From assembly GCF_028640845.1 (NCBI RefSeq), contig NC_080539.1, positions 162,655,736-162,719,735 of the forward strand: DNA of 64,000 nucleotides. The letters are read 5' to 3'. Positions 1 through 11,796 of the stretch are shown piece by piece (position 1 is the first letter of the stretch; every line of letters begins with the position of its first letter). The translations under genes were made by a program, and so were the position numbers. The notes beneath the pieces are model-generated. The model was given only the letters and a program-made list of their open reading frames with translations. It was not told the DNA's origin and searched no databases. The stretch is from Ahaetulla prasina (Eukaryota; Chordata; Lepidosauria; Squamata; Colubridae).

Positions 1-20
1 AGATAGATAGATAGATAGAT

Positions 21-65
<45 letters not shown>

Positions 66-126
66 AAAATAGGTAGGTAGGTAGGTAGGTAGGTAGGTAG
101 GTAGGTAGGCAGGCAGGCAGGCAGGC

Positions 127-169
<43 letters not shown>

Positions 170-183
170 TAGATAGATAGATA
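1..183. repeat. Stepped GATA/GGTA/GGCA/GACA tetranucleotide array
   Basis: The array runs as AGAT units (1-64), a short A-rich break, AGGT units (about 71-108), AGGC units (to about 126), AGAC units (to about 166) and AGAT again to 182. Each block differs from the next by a single transition. GATA/GACA mixtures are the hallmark of the snake Bkm (banded krait minor) satellite; that link is family knowledge and does not show sex-chromosome location here. The array may extend beyond the left window edge. Confidence 0.97.
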
Positions 184-197
184 CGTGCCTGATCTAT

Positions 198-200
<3 letters not shown>

Positions 201-246
<46 letters not shown>
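201..246. repeat. (TG)n microsatellite
   Basis: About 22 uninterrupted TG units just after the tetranucleotide array. It is one of several TG/CA tracts in the window (also 779-821 and 36404-36438). Confidence 0.97.
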
Positions 247-248
<2 letters not shown>

Positions 249-282
249 GAATGAGAGAGAGATGGGACATTTCTAAATTTGT

Positions 283-350
283 TGAAGGAAGGAAGGAAGG
301 AAGGAAGGAAGGAAGGAAGGAAGGAAGGAAGGAAGAGGAGGGAGGGAGGA
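283..350. repeat. (GGAA)n microsatellite
   Basis: Pure GAAG units to about 334, then degenerate purine sequence with GGAGGGAGG. It forms a purine strand with the same motif as the longer tract at 30484-30557. Confidence 0.96.
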
Positions 351-359
351 AAAGAAGAA

Positions 360-775
360 TCTAGCATTATTCATTGGTCAATGCCCAGAGGGGCAGAGCT
401 GTCTATCTCTTCACTGTTAATGGCTGAGGACATAAACATTGGGATATAAGCCTCTTCACTGATGCAAGTAGCATCTGATAGAGTATAATGAAAATGGGAG
501 AAACTGAAATACACTTATGCTTCACCTGACTAAATGTAATGGGGAAAGATATTATCATTCTCCTAAGTTAGAGAATAAGCTGGACATTACAGGGCTATTA
601 GGATTACCCTTTACAAGAAGTCAAGAATTGTACTGTACTAAAATAACTTGTTGTAATAGGGATAGGAAAGAGGTGCCCTCAGGATTGAAGCAGCTCTCCC
701 TCTGAGGTCCTTCTGTTCTGAGGTCAACATACATGTGAGTAAAAGCACTTGGTAAATTAGGCTTGCTTGCTGCCC

Positions 776-823
<48 letters not shown>

Positions 824-2609
824 TAAACCAATTTCTCTCTTCCCCACCAGCCCTCTGCAGACCTAGAAGACAACTGAAGGGCAAATCCTCTCTCCACCTC
901 AGCTTTGAGTAAATACAAAATGGGAAAACAAAACTTTTGGGAAGCTGTAGCTCTGACAAGCTGAGGTGCTACAAGGCAGCCAGTGAATTCCAGGATTGAA
1001 ACAAAATCAGCTTTATTGAAAGGGTCAAAGTAATCCACACAACACGTACTAAAAAAAAAAAATACAAAAAAACCCTAACACAATTCTAACTACAGCTGAA
1101 CAACTCAGTTTTCCACTTTGTGTGAGGTAATCTCTTCATTCTCTTCCAGGATTCCAGCCAACTCCCCCCAAGGACCAAAAAAATCTTCCCACTAGGCCCT
1201 GACCGAACTTCTTTCTTTTCCCTTATATGACTCCCTTTGGTCACTCCCGCACTCTAGCTGACTTATGATCAGAAGGACTTTCTGCTCCTCACTGTGAATA
1301 AATGTAACTTTAGAGTTTATAATGTTTGTTTTCTGAAAATGAAGGGAATATTAGTGTAACTGTATTTCCTACTCTTCAACCAATATTAGACAAGCTAATT
1401 GCCCTGGACATAGTGCTGTAGAAGGGAAGCTTCAAGGTGATTATTTAAAACTATGCAACTTCCAACTATCCTGGATTAGCCAGGAATATCACAATATAGG
1501 GGACAGGAGGGGATCAACATTCCCAAATAACTTTCTCCATGGGATTCCCGTTCTTTCTACCTAGCCCCCCCAATAGGAAGACTGAGCAAGAGCCACAACT
1601 CCTATTTATCACCATAGAAGGAGGTTGGTTATGGACCTGATCCACATGTGCCGTTCCTGAGAGTGTGAGGAACCACAAGAAAGAGAACTCCCCAGGATGC
1701 TTTCCAACTCTCATAGAAGTCATTTGGTCACACAGTTCCTTGAGGAGTCATCTTTGGAGTAATCAAGAACTATGGCAGAAATTGCTGATCTAGTACAGCC
1801 TGCACTTTGCGTAATTGTTGAGCAGAACTTTTGGGAGAGACTAACAAATTACAGAAATTAATGACATCATTTACTTACGGCTTTTTAAAATTTTAAATAG
1901 TTGGATGAAGGAGACTTTCTACTTACAGACACCTTCTGCTTGACGGGAAAGAAAAAGCCTGCATACTTAGTATAAGGCTTGCTTACAGTATTTTATTTCA
2001 AATATTACCGTTTCTGAGTTGAAATTAAGCTTTTCATTCACATCTAAAACATTAGTTTATCTTATCTGTCCAAACTGCTCAAGCGAATGAGTAAAGTTCA
2101 AGTTTGGTTTATCCAAAATAAAACTTTATTTAACATAATAAACTTGCTCTATTGGATTCTTCGCTATCTCCCTACGGGGCCATCACCACCAATTTCTTTC
2201 TGAAAAGAGACATGCAATATTGATTATGGATGCCTGTTAAAATGTTTGTTTAGCAAACTTTTTGGAAAAAGAGGGGTCCAGTATATCCGAAAGTCTCCCA
2301 TCCTTTTTTTTTCCTCACTCTCTTTCCAGGGTTAAGCTACAAGCATATATAAAACTGCCAGCCCTGGTAGGTAGATCAAATCAGGATATTGGCTGCACAT
2401 GAAAGCTAAAATTTGACTATAATAACACAATCGTGTAAATCTAATTGTGCTGTACCTCTTTTGCTTTCTTTTACTTTCCCTTTCTTTAACAAGGGGACAC
2501 TTCCTGATCTTCTTCCCAATGTTATACCATTGCTCTTGATTTAAAAAAAAAAAAAGCACACTCTTTTGCCTAGATAGTGGTTCTTGCATATTTCTGTCAA
2601 GACAATATT
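360..2609. other. Non-genic stretch with one CA tract
   Basis: No coding exon, RNA gene or clear transposon was recognised. A (CA)n tract lies at 779-821 and produces artificial Val-Cys frames on the minus strand. Short A-runs occur near 1050 and 2540. The rest is AT-rich unique-looking sequence. Confidence 0.6.
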
Positions 2610-2617
2610 CCTTATTC

Positions 2618-2906
2618 CATGGGTGAAATCTAGCAGGTTCAGGCAGGTTCTGGAGAACTGGTAGCAGAAATTTTGAGTAGTTCAGAGAACCAGCAAATAC
2701 CACCTCTGGCTGGCCCCAGAGTGGGGTGGGAATGGGGATTTTGCAGTATCCTTCCCCCAGGAGTGGGGAGGGAATAGAGTTTTTGCAGTATATCCTTCCC
2801 CTGGAGTGGGGTAGGAATGGAGACTTTGCAGTATTCTTCCCCTGCCATGCCCACCAAGCCACACCCACAGAACCGGTAGTAAAAAAAAAATTGGATTTCA
2901 CCACTG
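2618..2906 (-). mobile_element. hAT-like MITE, GGGGAATG-rich subfamily
   Basis: A 289-bp non-autonomous element with terminal inverted repeats (left CATGGGTGAAATC, right GATTTCACCACTG) and an exact 8-bp target duplication, ccttattc, at 2610-2617 and 2907-2914. An 8-bp duplication and CAGNGGTG-type ends indicate the hAT superfamily. The interior holds three near-tandem copies of a block containing GGAATGGGGATTTTGCAGTA and, on the other strand, GGCGTGG/GGTGGG motifs shared with the copies at 31440, 34669 and 46019. No transposase is encoded. Confidence 0.9.
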
Positions 2907-2914
2907 CCTTATTC

Positions 2915-3965
2915 TCTATAAAAGCTCTCTAAGGAATGTCATTCTGAGTGCTAGACTTTATGTCTATTGAAGAACATTTCCCCCCCCAACTGATTTATAA
3001 GCAAGGAAACAATAACAGTGACATAGTTTCTTTTTTCAGTAATTCAAGGCCACGAAGGCCATTAATTTAGATAAAACTGTTTTTGACTTGACATTTTAAT
3101 TATTTGACACAATAGTATAACCGGAAAATATTTATAGCAGGACTGGGAGTGCAATTAGAAAAATACTAGAGATGGCCTGAGTGGAGGAGAGATGTTTATA
3201 ATGTAAGAAAGGGTAAGTTTGAAAAATATAATATTCCTTGCAACTTTGGTCTGGAGAATTACCCCTTCAGTCGAGAATAAAAGATCAATCCATATGGTAT
3301 ATGTCAATAATTCATCTGGTAAACTACAACATGAGATTCCCATGCAATAGCCTACATTTAGCTGGGATTTCTTGTCTACTGAGCTTCCATTATCAATGAG
3401 TCTAGAAGAACATCTGTTCAAATAAAAGGTATCTCTACCTCCTGCGAAAGTATTTTTTCTCTTGAGTTATTTTTTAAAATGTGTTTCTTCTTTTAATACA
3501 ATAAGGGGACAAAATCAATTCAGACTACAAAACTAGCAAAAGAAAGATCAATATATGAAAGGAATAAGTGAAATTATGCTATAGCCCAATATTTTCTATT
3601 AGAAATATATGCATGCATATGTTTGGAAGGTGGACTGTAGGATGCTGACAATGTCAGAAGTAGTCTGCCATCTGGTTGGAGAAAGTGAGTTACTTTGAAC
3701 TAGTTAAAATAGATTTTCAGACTTGGATTTTGTCCATATTGCCTTGGTTATTTGATGATTACCTTTATCAGATAAGAAATGGTAGAATGCTATCTTCTTC
3801 ACCTTTCTGGATTCCTTGGTTCATTTAGTGTCATTGGGTTGGTGTCTTGTAGGAATGATGCTTTTCTTGGGAACTACATAGCACCACCACACTTGCATTG
3901 GTTCTACTGCTAGGCATCTTTATCCCAATGGAACCATTAATGATGATGATTATAGGAGCTATCAT
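2915..3965. other. Unassigned AT-rich sequence
   Basis: I see no gene, repeat family or structured motif here. An 88-codon minus-strand frame at 3155-3421 has no recognisable domain and is probably chance. Confidence 0.55.
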
Positions 3966-4205
3966 GAGCCACGGTGGCACAGTGGTTAGAGGGCAGTACT
4001 GCAGTCAGCAGACTGCCACCTGACTGCAATTTGGCAGTTCAATTCTCACCACGCTCAAGGTTGACTCAGTCTTCCATCCTCCAAGGTGGGTAAAATGAGG
4101 ACCCAAATTGTTGGGGGCAATATACTGACTCTGTAAACCACTTAGAGAGGGTTGTAAAGCACTGTAAAGCAGTATATAACTCTAAGTGTTTTTGCTATTG
4201 CTATT
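3966..4205 (+). mobile_element. Squamate tRNA-derived SINE (Sauria-like), RTE-type tail
   Basis: The 5' part carries an A-box-like GGCACAGTGGTTAG and a B-box-like AGTTCAATTCTC, as expected of a tRNA-derived RNA polymerase III promoter. The middle has the shared body (AAGGTTGACTCAG, then TTGGGGGCAATATACTGACT). The 3' tail ends AAGTGTTTTTGCTATTGCTATT, the tail type associated with Bov-B/RTE mobilisation in squamates. At about 240 bp it appears full length. The same family recurs at 10661, 11558, 15559, 17923 and 27531. Confidence 0.88.
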
Positions 4206-7200
4206 CAGGAAATTGGAACTCCTTGTCAGCAGTACAACGATGACACTCAACTATAGTTTTCTGTTACATCTGAGAAAAAGGTTATGCAGGAGGTGCCAGG
4301 TGTCTGGAAGCACTAATAAGCTGAATCCTAAGCTTAAGGTCTTCTTGATCAAAGCAAAGCTCAGAACTCAGAAGGAAGCAACAAATTTCAATTAAGGCAG
4401 ATGATGTCAATGGGGCAGATAAACAAGGATGGTTGGAAATAATATTTTTTCTTTGCACAACCATGAAAGCTGCAGAATCTCAGTTCATCTTTCTTTACAT
4501 AGTCATTAAAGCTTCCGAGACCATTGTTCCTTTGTAGGTAATAATTTAAAATTATCGACTTTATACAAAGTCTCTGTCCTAACCGCTTTTACCATGCCAT
4601 TTGCTATATAGGCTGTTTCATTTTGTACATAGCTGTATTGGTCAGTTTTCACATTTACTGCATTGCATGTGTCCCTGTTATCTTATATTGTTACTGCTGG
4701 GGTACTCTGACCCCACTACCTGTGGTACTAAATGGTTTGATCTCCTACTTTTATTTCAAGACTTGCCACCTCACAAAACAGATACATTGTGGTGGGACCC
4801 TGCAGCTGCTTCCCCTTCATCAAACACATGATACTGCTGAAATCCTGAACAGAACTATACTATGTGAGACAGATAATAGAAAGATGTCAGGTTTTCTGCT
4901 GGAGATGGAAAGTTAAAACTGAGCTCAGCTCATAATGATACCCACACTTCACAGTATATGCTTATCGTTACATATTTCTTTGGCTTCATACTTTAGCCAA
5001 AACCAACGCTCTAAACCTAATTAAGATCATTTCAGAATGCTTGAATTGACTTCCATTTGTAAGATAAAAACCTGATGTTAAAAATTGAAATGAGGCATTC
5101 TTGATTTGCATTTGAAACTTTAAAAAAAAATCAAAAAGAGAGCTGGGCTGGAGGACTGAAAGCTCTAATTAATCTGGTATTTGGAGCAATTGCTTTACTA
5201 TAAAACAGGCCTCAAACCACAGCATGCTGTTCAACCATAATTAATTTCAAATCTGGTAAAGTAAATAAAGGATGAAATTGATTATTTAACTACTATGGCT
5301 AAAACCCACCCACATCCAAGTCTAATATGATATATTTTCTTTAATACTGAAACTCAAAATTCTTTTGGTTAAGTTATCCGAAGGGACAACTCCATGCAAA
5401 CAGATTCCATATCTCCGTGTGATGAATGAAAAACCTTTCCATGCTTATTGCAGTGGCTTGTCTAAATGGCTTCATTTTATCTGACTGAGATCTACTTCAA
5501 AGTGTTAAGAGTTTGCAAGACTTTGAGTTCTTGTCTGGGTGAAGAAAGGGAGCAGGTGACATGAAGAAAGATCTGTGGAAAGTTAAGCTGTGGAAAGAAA
5601 CAGGTGTTATTAATTCATTGATCTGACCACCTGATTCTGTATTTATATGCATTGCTAACTCGCTGGCAGATATCCACCAGGTAATGGAAGAAATGCTAAT
5701 GTGATCTGACTTTGAATCAATACTAACATGGTCTTGGGTGCATTCTTAATACCAATTAGAGTACTAGTTTGAAGCCAATATACTGAATAATGTTTTCAAT
5801 CCTTTCAACCTTTAATAAGCCTACTTGGATCCTAACAGAAGCTAGTATAGATAGTATAAGGAGAAAAAGAAAAGTATTTGCTGAAGAGAAAGAGTAGGAC
5901 AGAGGGTATGGCTGACCCTTATGAGTGTAATTTGGCCCTAAATAAATAGTATTTCTTCCTCATAATAAGTTCCAGAGAAACAGTAATATGCAAATAATAT
6001 ATGTCTAAACTTACTCTACCGTGATGGTTAACTTCAGTAGAAGAAACTTATCAGCTTCTTAGAATTGCAAAAAACAAAACAATGATAAAATGTTCCTCAC
6101 AGGAATGCCTTAAGTATAGATATGAAGGTTGCATACTTAATGAAGGACAAGAAAGCGCATCACAAGATCTAATTTGTAACTATATGCATAATGATATATA
6201 AAGGTATAAAACAGCCAATATAGTCAGACATTGATGGGAAAGATTAAACAGCCACAGCTGAATACCTTTGACTATTAAGCGAGACAGTATGAAAGAGAGA
6301 TCCTCTCTTAGATTAAAATTTCCTTTTTTCCCATTTGCTTTATGATACTACTTTGAAAGGGTGAATTAAAGAGAAATGCCATTCAAGCAACGTGTGATTA
6401 AACCGAAAGAAGCATATCTGGATATAGGTGGTCATTTTTCATTGTAATTTTTAAAGATTAAGCCGAGATCCACTTTTAAAAAACTCACTCAACCCAGTGA
6501 GAATGGCCTATTAATATATTCATTCATTGCCTTCAAGATAAGGTGGAATATAGTTTCAGGTTTCCGAGCAAAAACAGTTCTTTTTGCAAAGTCCTTCCGT
6601 GAAGGTGAAGGTTGGATAAATCTGCAATGGATGGTTTGGTTCTTCATTGCATCCCTCGTGTGTTTTCCTTCGCACGTCTTTCACTGTCTTGGCAATATGG
6701 CTGTGACATATCAGTCATTTACTTGCACCTTCTAGTATTTCCCTTGTGAGACTATTAATACCACAGCAGCTCTAGACAGTGAGACCACACGTGTTCCAGT
6801 ACACTAATAGGAAAGGAATCCCTTCTTTTGTCATAGAAGCACTAGCCAAGCTAGAACTAAAGCTCATAAAATAAATCCCAGCATATATTCTGCCAAAAAG
6901 AGGATACAGTAATATCCATGGATGTTTCCTGGGGAGCAAGTCATGTGCGTTGAACTTTCTATTAGAGGCCAAAAAAAAAAATACTGTCTGGCAATGCAGT
7001 CTTTGCTATCTTAAAGGTCAAGAAAGTAAATCCCTTCCTCATCATCCTTCTTGGAGGCTGGCTGGGTATATACAATCAGTTGCTATTCTGCTGAATTCCA
7101 CATCCATTGCTTTCTCCTCAGGCCTTTCTGAAGATTCTTCATAGACTCAAAAAAAGGACTTGCAGACAAAACTCCTTCTAATCAGTCTGCTGTGGGACAA

Positions 7201-7369
7201 GGTGAAAACATCCACATCTATTAAACCCTATATCTTTCTAATCCTAGAATGCTTGTCTGCATATACTCCAGTGAGCCCTGAACTCAGTTTATTATCCACC
7301 TTGATGTTCCACTAGATTTTATTTTTCTATACCTAGTTTGTCATCTTTCACATATTTTTCAGCTTTCCT
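4206..7369. other. Long unassigned AT-rich stretch
   Basis: This 3.2 kb stretch has no recognised exon or transposon. Frames such as 4601-4831 and 4623-4916 lack domains. Around 5140-5290 the text is rich in TAATTA and CAATT-type homeodomain-like sites and looks less repetitive than its neighbours; this is a visual impression only. Confidence 0.5.
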
Positions 7370-7480
7370 TAAGATGAACATTGTTTGTAAACCACCCACA
7401 GCCACTCAGAGTGAGTGGGAGGTCAAATAAATCTTCTAAACAAACAAACAAACAAATAAACAAATAAACAAGCAAACATA
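7370..7480 (+). mobile_element. LINE/SINE 3' tail fragment
   Basis: The text GTTTGTAAACCACCC, then GAGTGGGAGGTCAAATAAAT followed by CAAA/TAAA repeats resembles the 3' ends of L2/CR1-type elements and their SINEs (compare 24350-24423). Only the tail is recognisable, so the parent family is uncertain. Confidence 0.5.
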
Positions 7481-7822
7481 TTTGCATTTCTCTAGTTACT
7501 TTTTTTTTAGACCAGTTTGTTCCATCAGAATTTGGTTGACAGAAAACCTTCTTTGAAGCCCTTTTTCTCTTTAATCTTCACAGGCAAATTTGAAGTGAGA
7601 ATTGATCAATATCCATCAAAATATTAGGAATTTCAGGGAACTTCCAGAAATATATATATATATATATAAAATCCACTCAGTTTGGGATAAAACTGTATCT
7701 CTGAGTTCATAAAGTATTCTTATCTTCTTAAAACAAAATACTCCATGAGCATATGAAAGAAACAGCTTATTTTAAAAGAACATTGGATTATTTCTTTTTA
7801 TTGTACTTTTCAGAAATACGCA

Positions 7823-7825
<3 letters not shown>

Positions 7826-7914
<89 letters not shown>
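7826..7914. repeat. Long (TA)n microsatellite
   Basis: About 44 uninterrupted TA units; a shorter tract lies at 7650-7668. It creates meaningless Tyr-Ile reading frames on both strands. Such self-complementary DNA can form cruciforms and is prone to assembly length error. Confidence 0.97.
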
Positions 7915-7916
<2 letters not shown>

Positions 7917-7919
7917 ATC

Positions 7920-8457
7920 TGGAAATAAAAACAAGAACTTTAAAGGGGATGACCAAAGTAGAAAAATCTAAATAATTTGATGGATTTGTTGTTTCTTTCA
8001 AATGGATATTACCCAATTCTTCTTTTCCCTTTTTGAGAATAAAAAAATGCTTTGCTTCAAAAATAGCATTTTAGGAGGCAAACAAACTTATGTTATGGTA
8101 CAAGTATGGTACCTTTTGCAGCAGCATCAAAAAGAAATATCTACTTTATTATTGTTTTTATGTTCTGTTCCCACATGAAGAAACACTAATTAGGCACATG
8201 ATATAAAATTTCTTTATTTAATTATATTTCACCCTGCCTTTTTGACCATAAAGGTCCCTCTTACAATTTTTAAGTATATAAATTCTTAAAACAGTGAGGC
8301 AAATAACACATGACCAATATTGATAATAACAAGAGTAGAGCCTCCATTTCTGTTATAGAAAAAAAAAAAAGATACAATGCTGCAGATGGTTAAATGGTAA
8401 GACGTTTAATCTTGATTCAACAATAGGCTTAAGCAGAACCCAGTTGTTGTTTTTTTT
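7920..8457. other. Unassigned sequence
   Basis: AT-rich sequence with no recognised feature apart from an A-run near 8358. Nothing supports a gene. Confidence 0.55.
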
Positions 8458-8714
8458 AATTTGAATTTATATCCCGCCCTTCTCCGAAGACTCAGGGCGG
8501 CTTACATTGTGTTAAGCAATAGTCTTCATCCATTTGTATATTATATACAAAGTCAACTTTTATTGCCCCCAACAATCTGGGTCCTCATTTTACCTAGCTT
8601 ATAAAGGATGGAAGGCTGAGTCAACCTTGGGCCTGGTGGGACTTGAACTTGAGGTAATTGCAAGCAGCTGTGTTAATAACAGACTGCTTTAGTCTGTTGA
8701 GCCACCAGAGGCTG
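8458..8714 (-). mobile_element. tRNA-derived SINE with L2-type tail
   Basis: Read on the minus strand, it begins with a tRNA-like head (GGTGGCTCAACAGACTAA, B-box-like AGTTCAAGTCCC), contains the same body as the Sauria-like SINEs (AAGGTTGACTCAGCC, then ATTGTTGGGGGCAA), but ends in AAGCCGCCCTGAGTC and GGGCGGGATATAAAT. That tail matches the 3' end of the L2 element at 24350-24423 rather than the TGCTATTGCTATT tail. A second copy is at 61372-61622. Confidence 0.82.
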
Positions 8715-8756
8715 AGTTAAGAACCCAACAGAATATGCAAATGTATTACCCTAGAT

Positions 8757-8949
8757 CAGAGTTCTGGGTTGGCAGCCCGGAGTGGGGGGAGGGGGAAAAG
8801 AGGGAATGGTTTTGTGGGAGGGGCAGATGAGTGCCCATTATTCACATGAGTGGAGCTGCGAATGACTACGACTCTTGCACAAGTGAGGCCTGGTTGCGAA
8901 TAGGCTGCAGCCTAGTATTGGGCCACAGCCCACAGGTTGGGGACCCCTA
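8757..8949. mobile_element. hAT-like MITE (GGTTGGGGACCCCT end)
   Basis: A 193-bp element flanked by ccctagat (8749-8756) and ccctagac (8950-8957), an 8-bp target duplication with one mismatch. The right end, GGTTGGGGACCCCT, is a hAT-type terminus; the left end has decayed to CAGAGTTCTGGGTTGG. The body contains GGCTGCAGCCTAG. It does not code for a transposase; the 79-codon frame over it is chance. Confidence 0.78.
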
Positions 8950-8957
8950 CCCTAGAC

Positions 8958-10063
8958 TGAAGCAAGAATGGGTGTGTCTAAGCAAGTCCAGGCTGTGGTG
9001 GAAGAATTATGAGTCAAGGTATCTTTTCCTGTTATGTAAATTACCAAATCTAATCAAAGGATGGTACTAACGTATCAACCACTTAATCATTCAAAGGAAC
9101 TAGGCACAGGTGTCAAAAATGTGTTCATTTTTATTCACAGCATTTTGTAACTTTCTATGGAACTTTCTCAACTTCCCTTTTTTTTGGGGGGGGGGCCTCA
9201 AAAACAAAAGTTCAAATTATCTGATTTCTATTCTTTGACATTTTCCGGACAGGCTTTTACAATGCAGATTTCTGATGTATTATTTTTAAACATAACTAAC
9301 CTGTTTGTTGACAACTTTCAACAGGATATCCTTTTTCAGGCACATTTTATTAAGGGTTCTTTAGGGGAATTTGCCTAAATTTGCCTTTTGGGGAAAGGCA
9401 AATTTAGCAGATTTTGTTCACTGCTAATTTTTGCCAAGTCCAGTTAGCAGTGGAGATCTAAATTGGCATTCACTGAAATTCATGGCGGAAGTGTTTTACA
9501 TTCTAGTCCCAGACCTCCAGTTGACTGAAACTACATGTCTCTAACCTCAGGTCCTATATTTGTTGAGAATGAGACTTTAGATAACTGAATCCTAGTTGCT
9601 AAAGACTAAGTGATTTAGCCTTCCCTACTGTATAATTCCCATTAAATGTATTGGGAATGGCTTCTGAATCAACACAAATAGCATTGAACATTACTGTATA
9701 AATCAAACAGTTTAAATATTAAGTGCCATTTAATTTCACAGTCCAGAAGCTACCTTAGGTATTCCTGTTCTGGATGAGGTCTTCCATTGTACTGACAAAC
9801 AGTAATTCAATCTCAGGAAGTGAAGACACTTATAGGCTCATCAACTCCAGCCTTCTACAGTATGACAGAATTCACTCAACCTAAGCCAGTCTCTGCTCAG
9901 AAGCCTACAGGAGGGAGGGAGGAATAAAAAACCTATGTAATCTACTTGGTATCTTCTAAAAAACTCCCCCCAAAAGGAATAGATGGAGAGAACTGATGAA
10001 TAAAAATACCTTTGTTCAATTCTCTTTCTCTATGTCATCGTTCAACTCTCTGTTCTCTCCCCC
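8958..10063. other. Unassigned sequence
   Basis: No gene or known repeat recognised. A G-run occurs at about 9186-9195. The AT-rich text includes a small local inverted pair around TTTGCCTAAATTTGCC near 9370-9410, which is not enough to call an element. Confidence 0.5.
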
Positions 10064-10075
10064 TCCCTCCAATTA

Positions 10076-10441
10076 AAAGGTAAAAAGGTAAAGGTTCCCC
10101 TCGCACATACGTGCTAGTTGTTGCCGACTCTAGGGGGCGATGCTCATCTCCGTTTCAAAGCCGAAGAGCCAGCGCTGTCCGAAGACGTCTCCATGGTCAT
10201 GTGGCTGGCATGACTCAATGCCAAAGGTGCACGGAATTCTGTTACCTTCCCACTAAAGGTGGTACCTATTTTTTCTACTTGCATTTTTACATGCTTTTGA
10301 AACTGCTAGGTTGGCAGAAGCTGGGACAAGTAACGGGAGCTCACCCCGTTACACGGCAGCACTAGGGATTCGAACCGCCAAGCTGCCAACCTTTTGATCG
10401 ACAAACTCAACATCCTAGCCCCTGAGCCACCGTGTCCCTGT
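10076..10441 (-). mobile_element. tRNA-derived SINE, second family
   Basis: The minus strand starts with a tRNA-like head (A-box CGGTGGCTCAGGGGC, B-box GGTTCGAATCCC) and a long body with CCGTTACTTGTCCCAGCTTC, ending in an A-poor ACCTTTACCTTT-type tail. It is flanked by an exact 12-bp target duplication, tccctccaatta, at 10064-10075 and 10442-10453. At about 366 bp it appears full length. The intact B-box and duplication suggest a fairly young insertion. Confidence 0.9.
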
Positions 10442-10660
10442 TCCCTCCAATTAGGACTATGCAAATCATTCAAAAGAGATGTGTTCACAAAGTGTATTAG
10501 CACCTACAAAGTACAACCAAAAAGCATGACATATTTTGGAAAGCTCACCCTGCTGCTTTGAAGGTGCCTGCACATGTGTTTTTTATCTTCAGGCAGACAA
10601 ACAGGGATGGCCTCTAAAGTAACTGTGCAAGCCAAGGGATGCAGCTGCTTTAACAAGAAA

Positions 10661-10900
10661 ATAGCAATAGCGCTTAGGCTTATATATTGCTTCACAGTGC
10701 TTTTACAGCCCTTTCTAAGAGGTTTACAGAGTCAGCCTATTGCCCCCAACAATCCGGGTCCTCATTTTACCCACCTTGGAAGGATGGAAGGTTGAGTCAA
10801 CCTTGAGCCTGGTGAGATTTGAAGTGCCAAATTGCAGACAGCTGGCAGTCAGCAGAAGTAGCCTGTATACTGCAGTTTAACCACTGTGCCACCAAGGCTC
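10661..10900 (-). mobile_element. Sauria-like SINE, RTE-type tail
   Basis: Antisense copy beginning on the plus strand with ATAGCAATAGCGCTTAG (the reverse of the tail) and ending in the reverse of GAGCCTTGGTGGCACAGTGG. The internal body GGGTCCTCATTTTACCCACC is shared with the other copies. It looks full length. Confidence 0.87.
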
Positions 10901-11557
10901 ATGAAAAGAGGTGACTCTCATGCTAATATTTTCAAATATAATGTCTTTTAAATGCCCAGCACTGCTCTAGGAAAAAGCATACCACACAGTGAGATAGGCA
11001 TTGGTTCAATGTTTTGGCCAAGAAACAAAACCAATTCAATTTACAAGTATCATCCATATAACCTGGAAGCTAAATTAATCTTCAAAAAAACAAAAAGCCT
11101 ACTTCAAAATCAAACTAATAAGCATTTAAGATGACGGGTACAACCCCATACTGAACATTTTTTCAATCCATAAAGTATCATAATTTGCATTGTCCTAAGG
11201 TTTTCAGATGGTTCTGACCTTGCAACTTCACTAGAGGATAATTAAGAATAGTGACAGTTAGTTTCTTCTGGTTTTGTTTCTTTTTCCACATAGCATCATT
11301 AAGCAATGGGAACCATCATCAATCACTCCCCTTAAAGACTTTAGCAATTGGAGCAGGGACCTGGGACAGAGAAAATAGTCACCTTTCACATTATCCAAAT
11401 TACAAGTCACCAATATGGAACTGTCTGAATGGCACTTTACAAAGCAGAAGTCAAGCGTTTACATGACCAGACACCTCTGTAGAAACAGGTATCAGGTTTT
11501 TCCTGTAGCCCAAGTCCAAATGAAGAGCTGTGCTTGGTGAATTAAGGGATTGTGAAG
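10901..11557. other. Unassigned sequence between two SINEs
   Basis: About 650 bases of AT-rich text with no recognised gene or repeat. The 60- and 71-codon frames here have no domain. Confidence 0.5.
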
Positions 11558-11796
11558 TAGCAATAGCAATAGCACTTAGACTTATATACTTATATACCAT
11601 TTCATGGTGCTTTACAGCTCTCTCTGAGCAGTTTACATTGTCAGCATATTCCCCTCCCAACTATCTGGGTCCTCGTTGTAGCAACCTTGAAAGGATGTAA
11701 GGTGGAATCAATCTTGAACTGGTCAGGATCAAACTCCTGGCAGTGGTTAGAATTAGCCTGCAATACTGCATTATAACCACTGCGCCATCAAAGCTC
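11558..11796 (-). mobile_element. Sauria-like SINE, diverged copy
   Basis: Antisense copy with the doubled CAATAGCAATAGCACTTAG tail and a diverged body. The B-box region has decayed (AGGATCAAACTCC on the plus strand), suggesting an older insertion than the copy at 10661. Confidence 0.85.

Noticed and set aside
1..350. Regular repeats at the window start as a CRISPR-like array
   Set aside because: The units are 2-4 bases without spacers; the genome is a vertebrate's.
621..1038. Overlapping minus-strand frames of 112 and 93 codons with Val-Cys runs
   Set aside because: They exist because of the (CA)n tract at 779-821; no domain or other coding sign.
7753..8016. Tyr-Ile repeat proteins on both strands
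   Set aside because: Pure (TA)n read-through.
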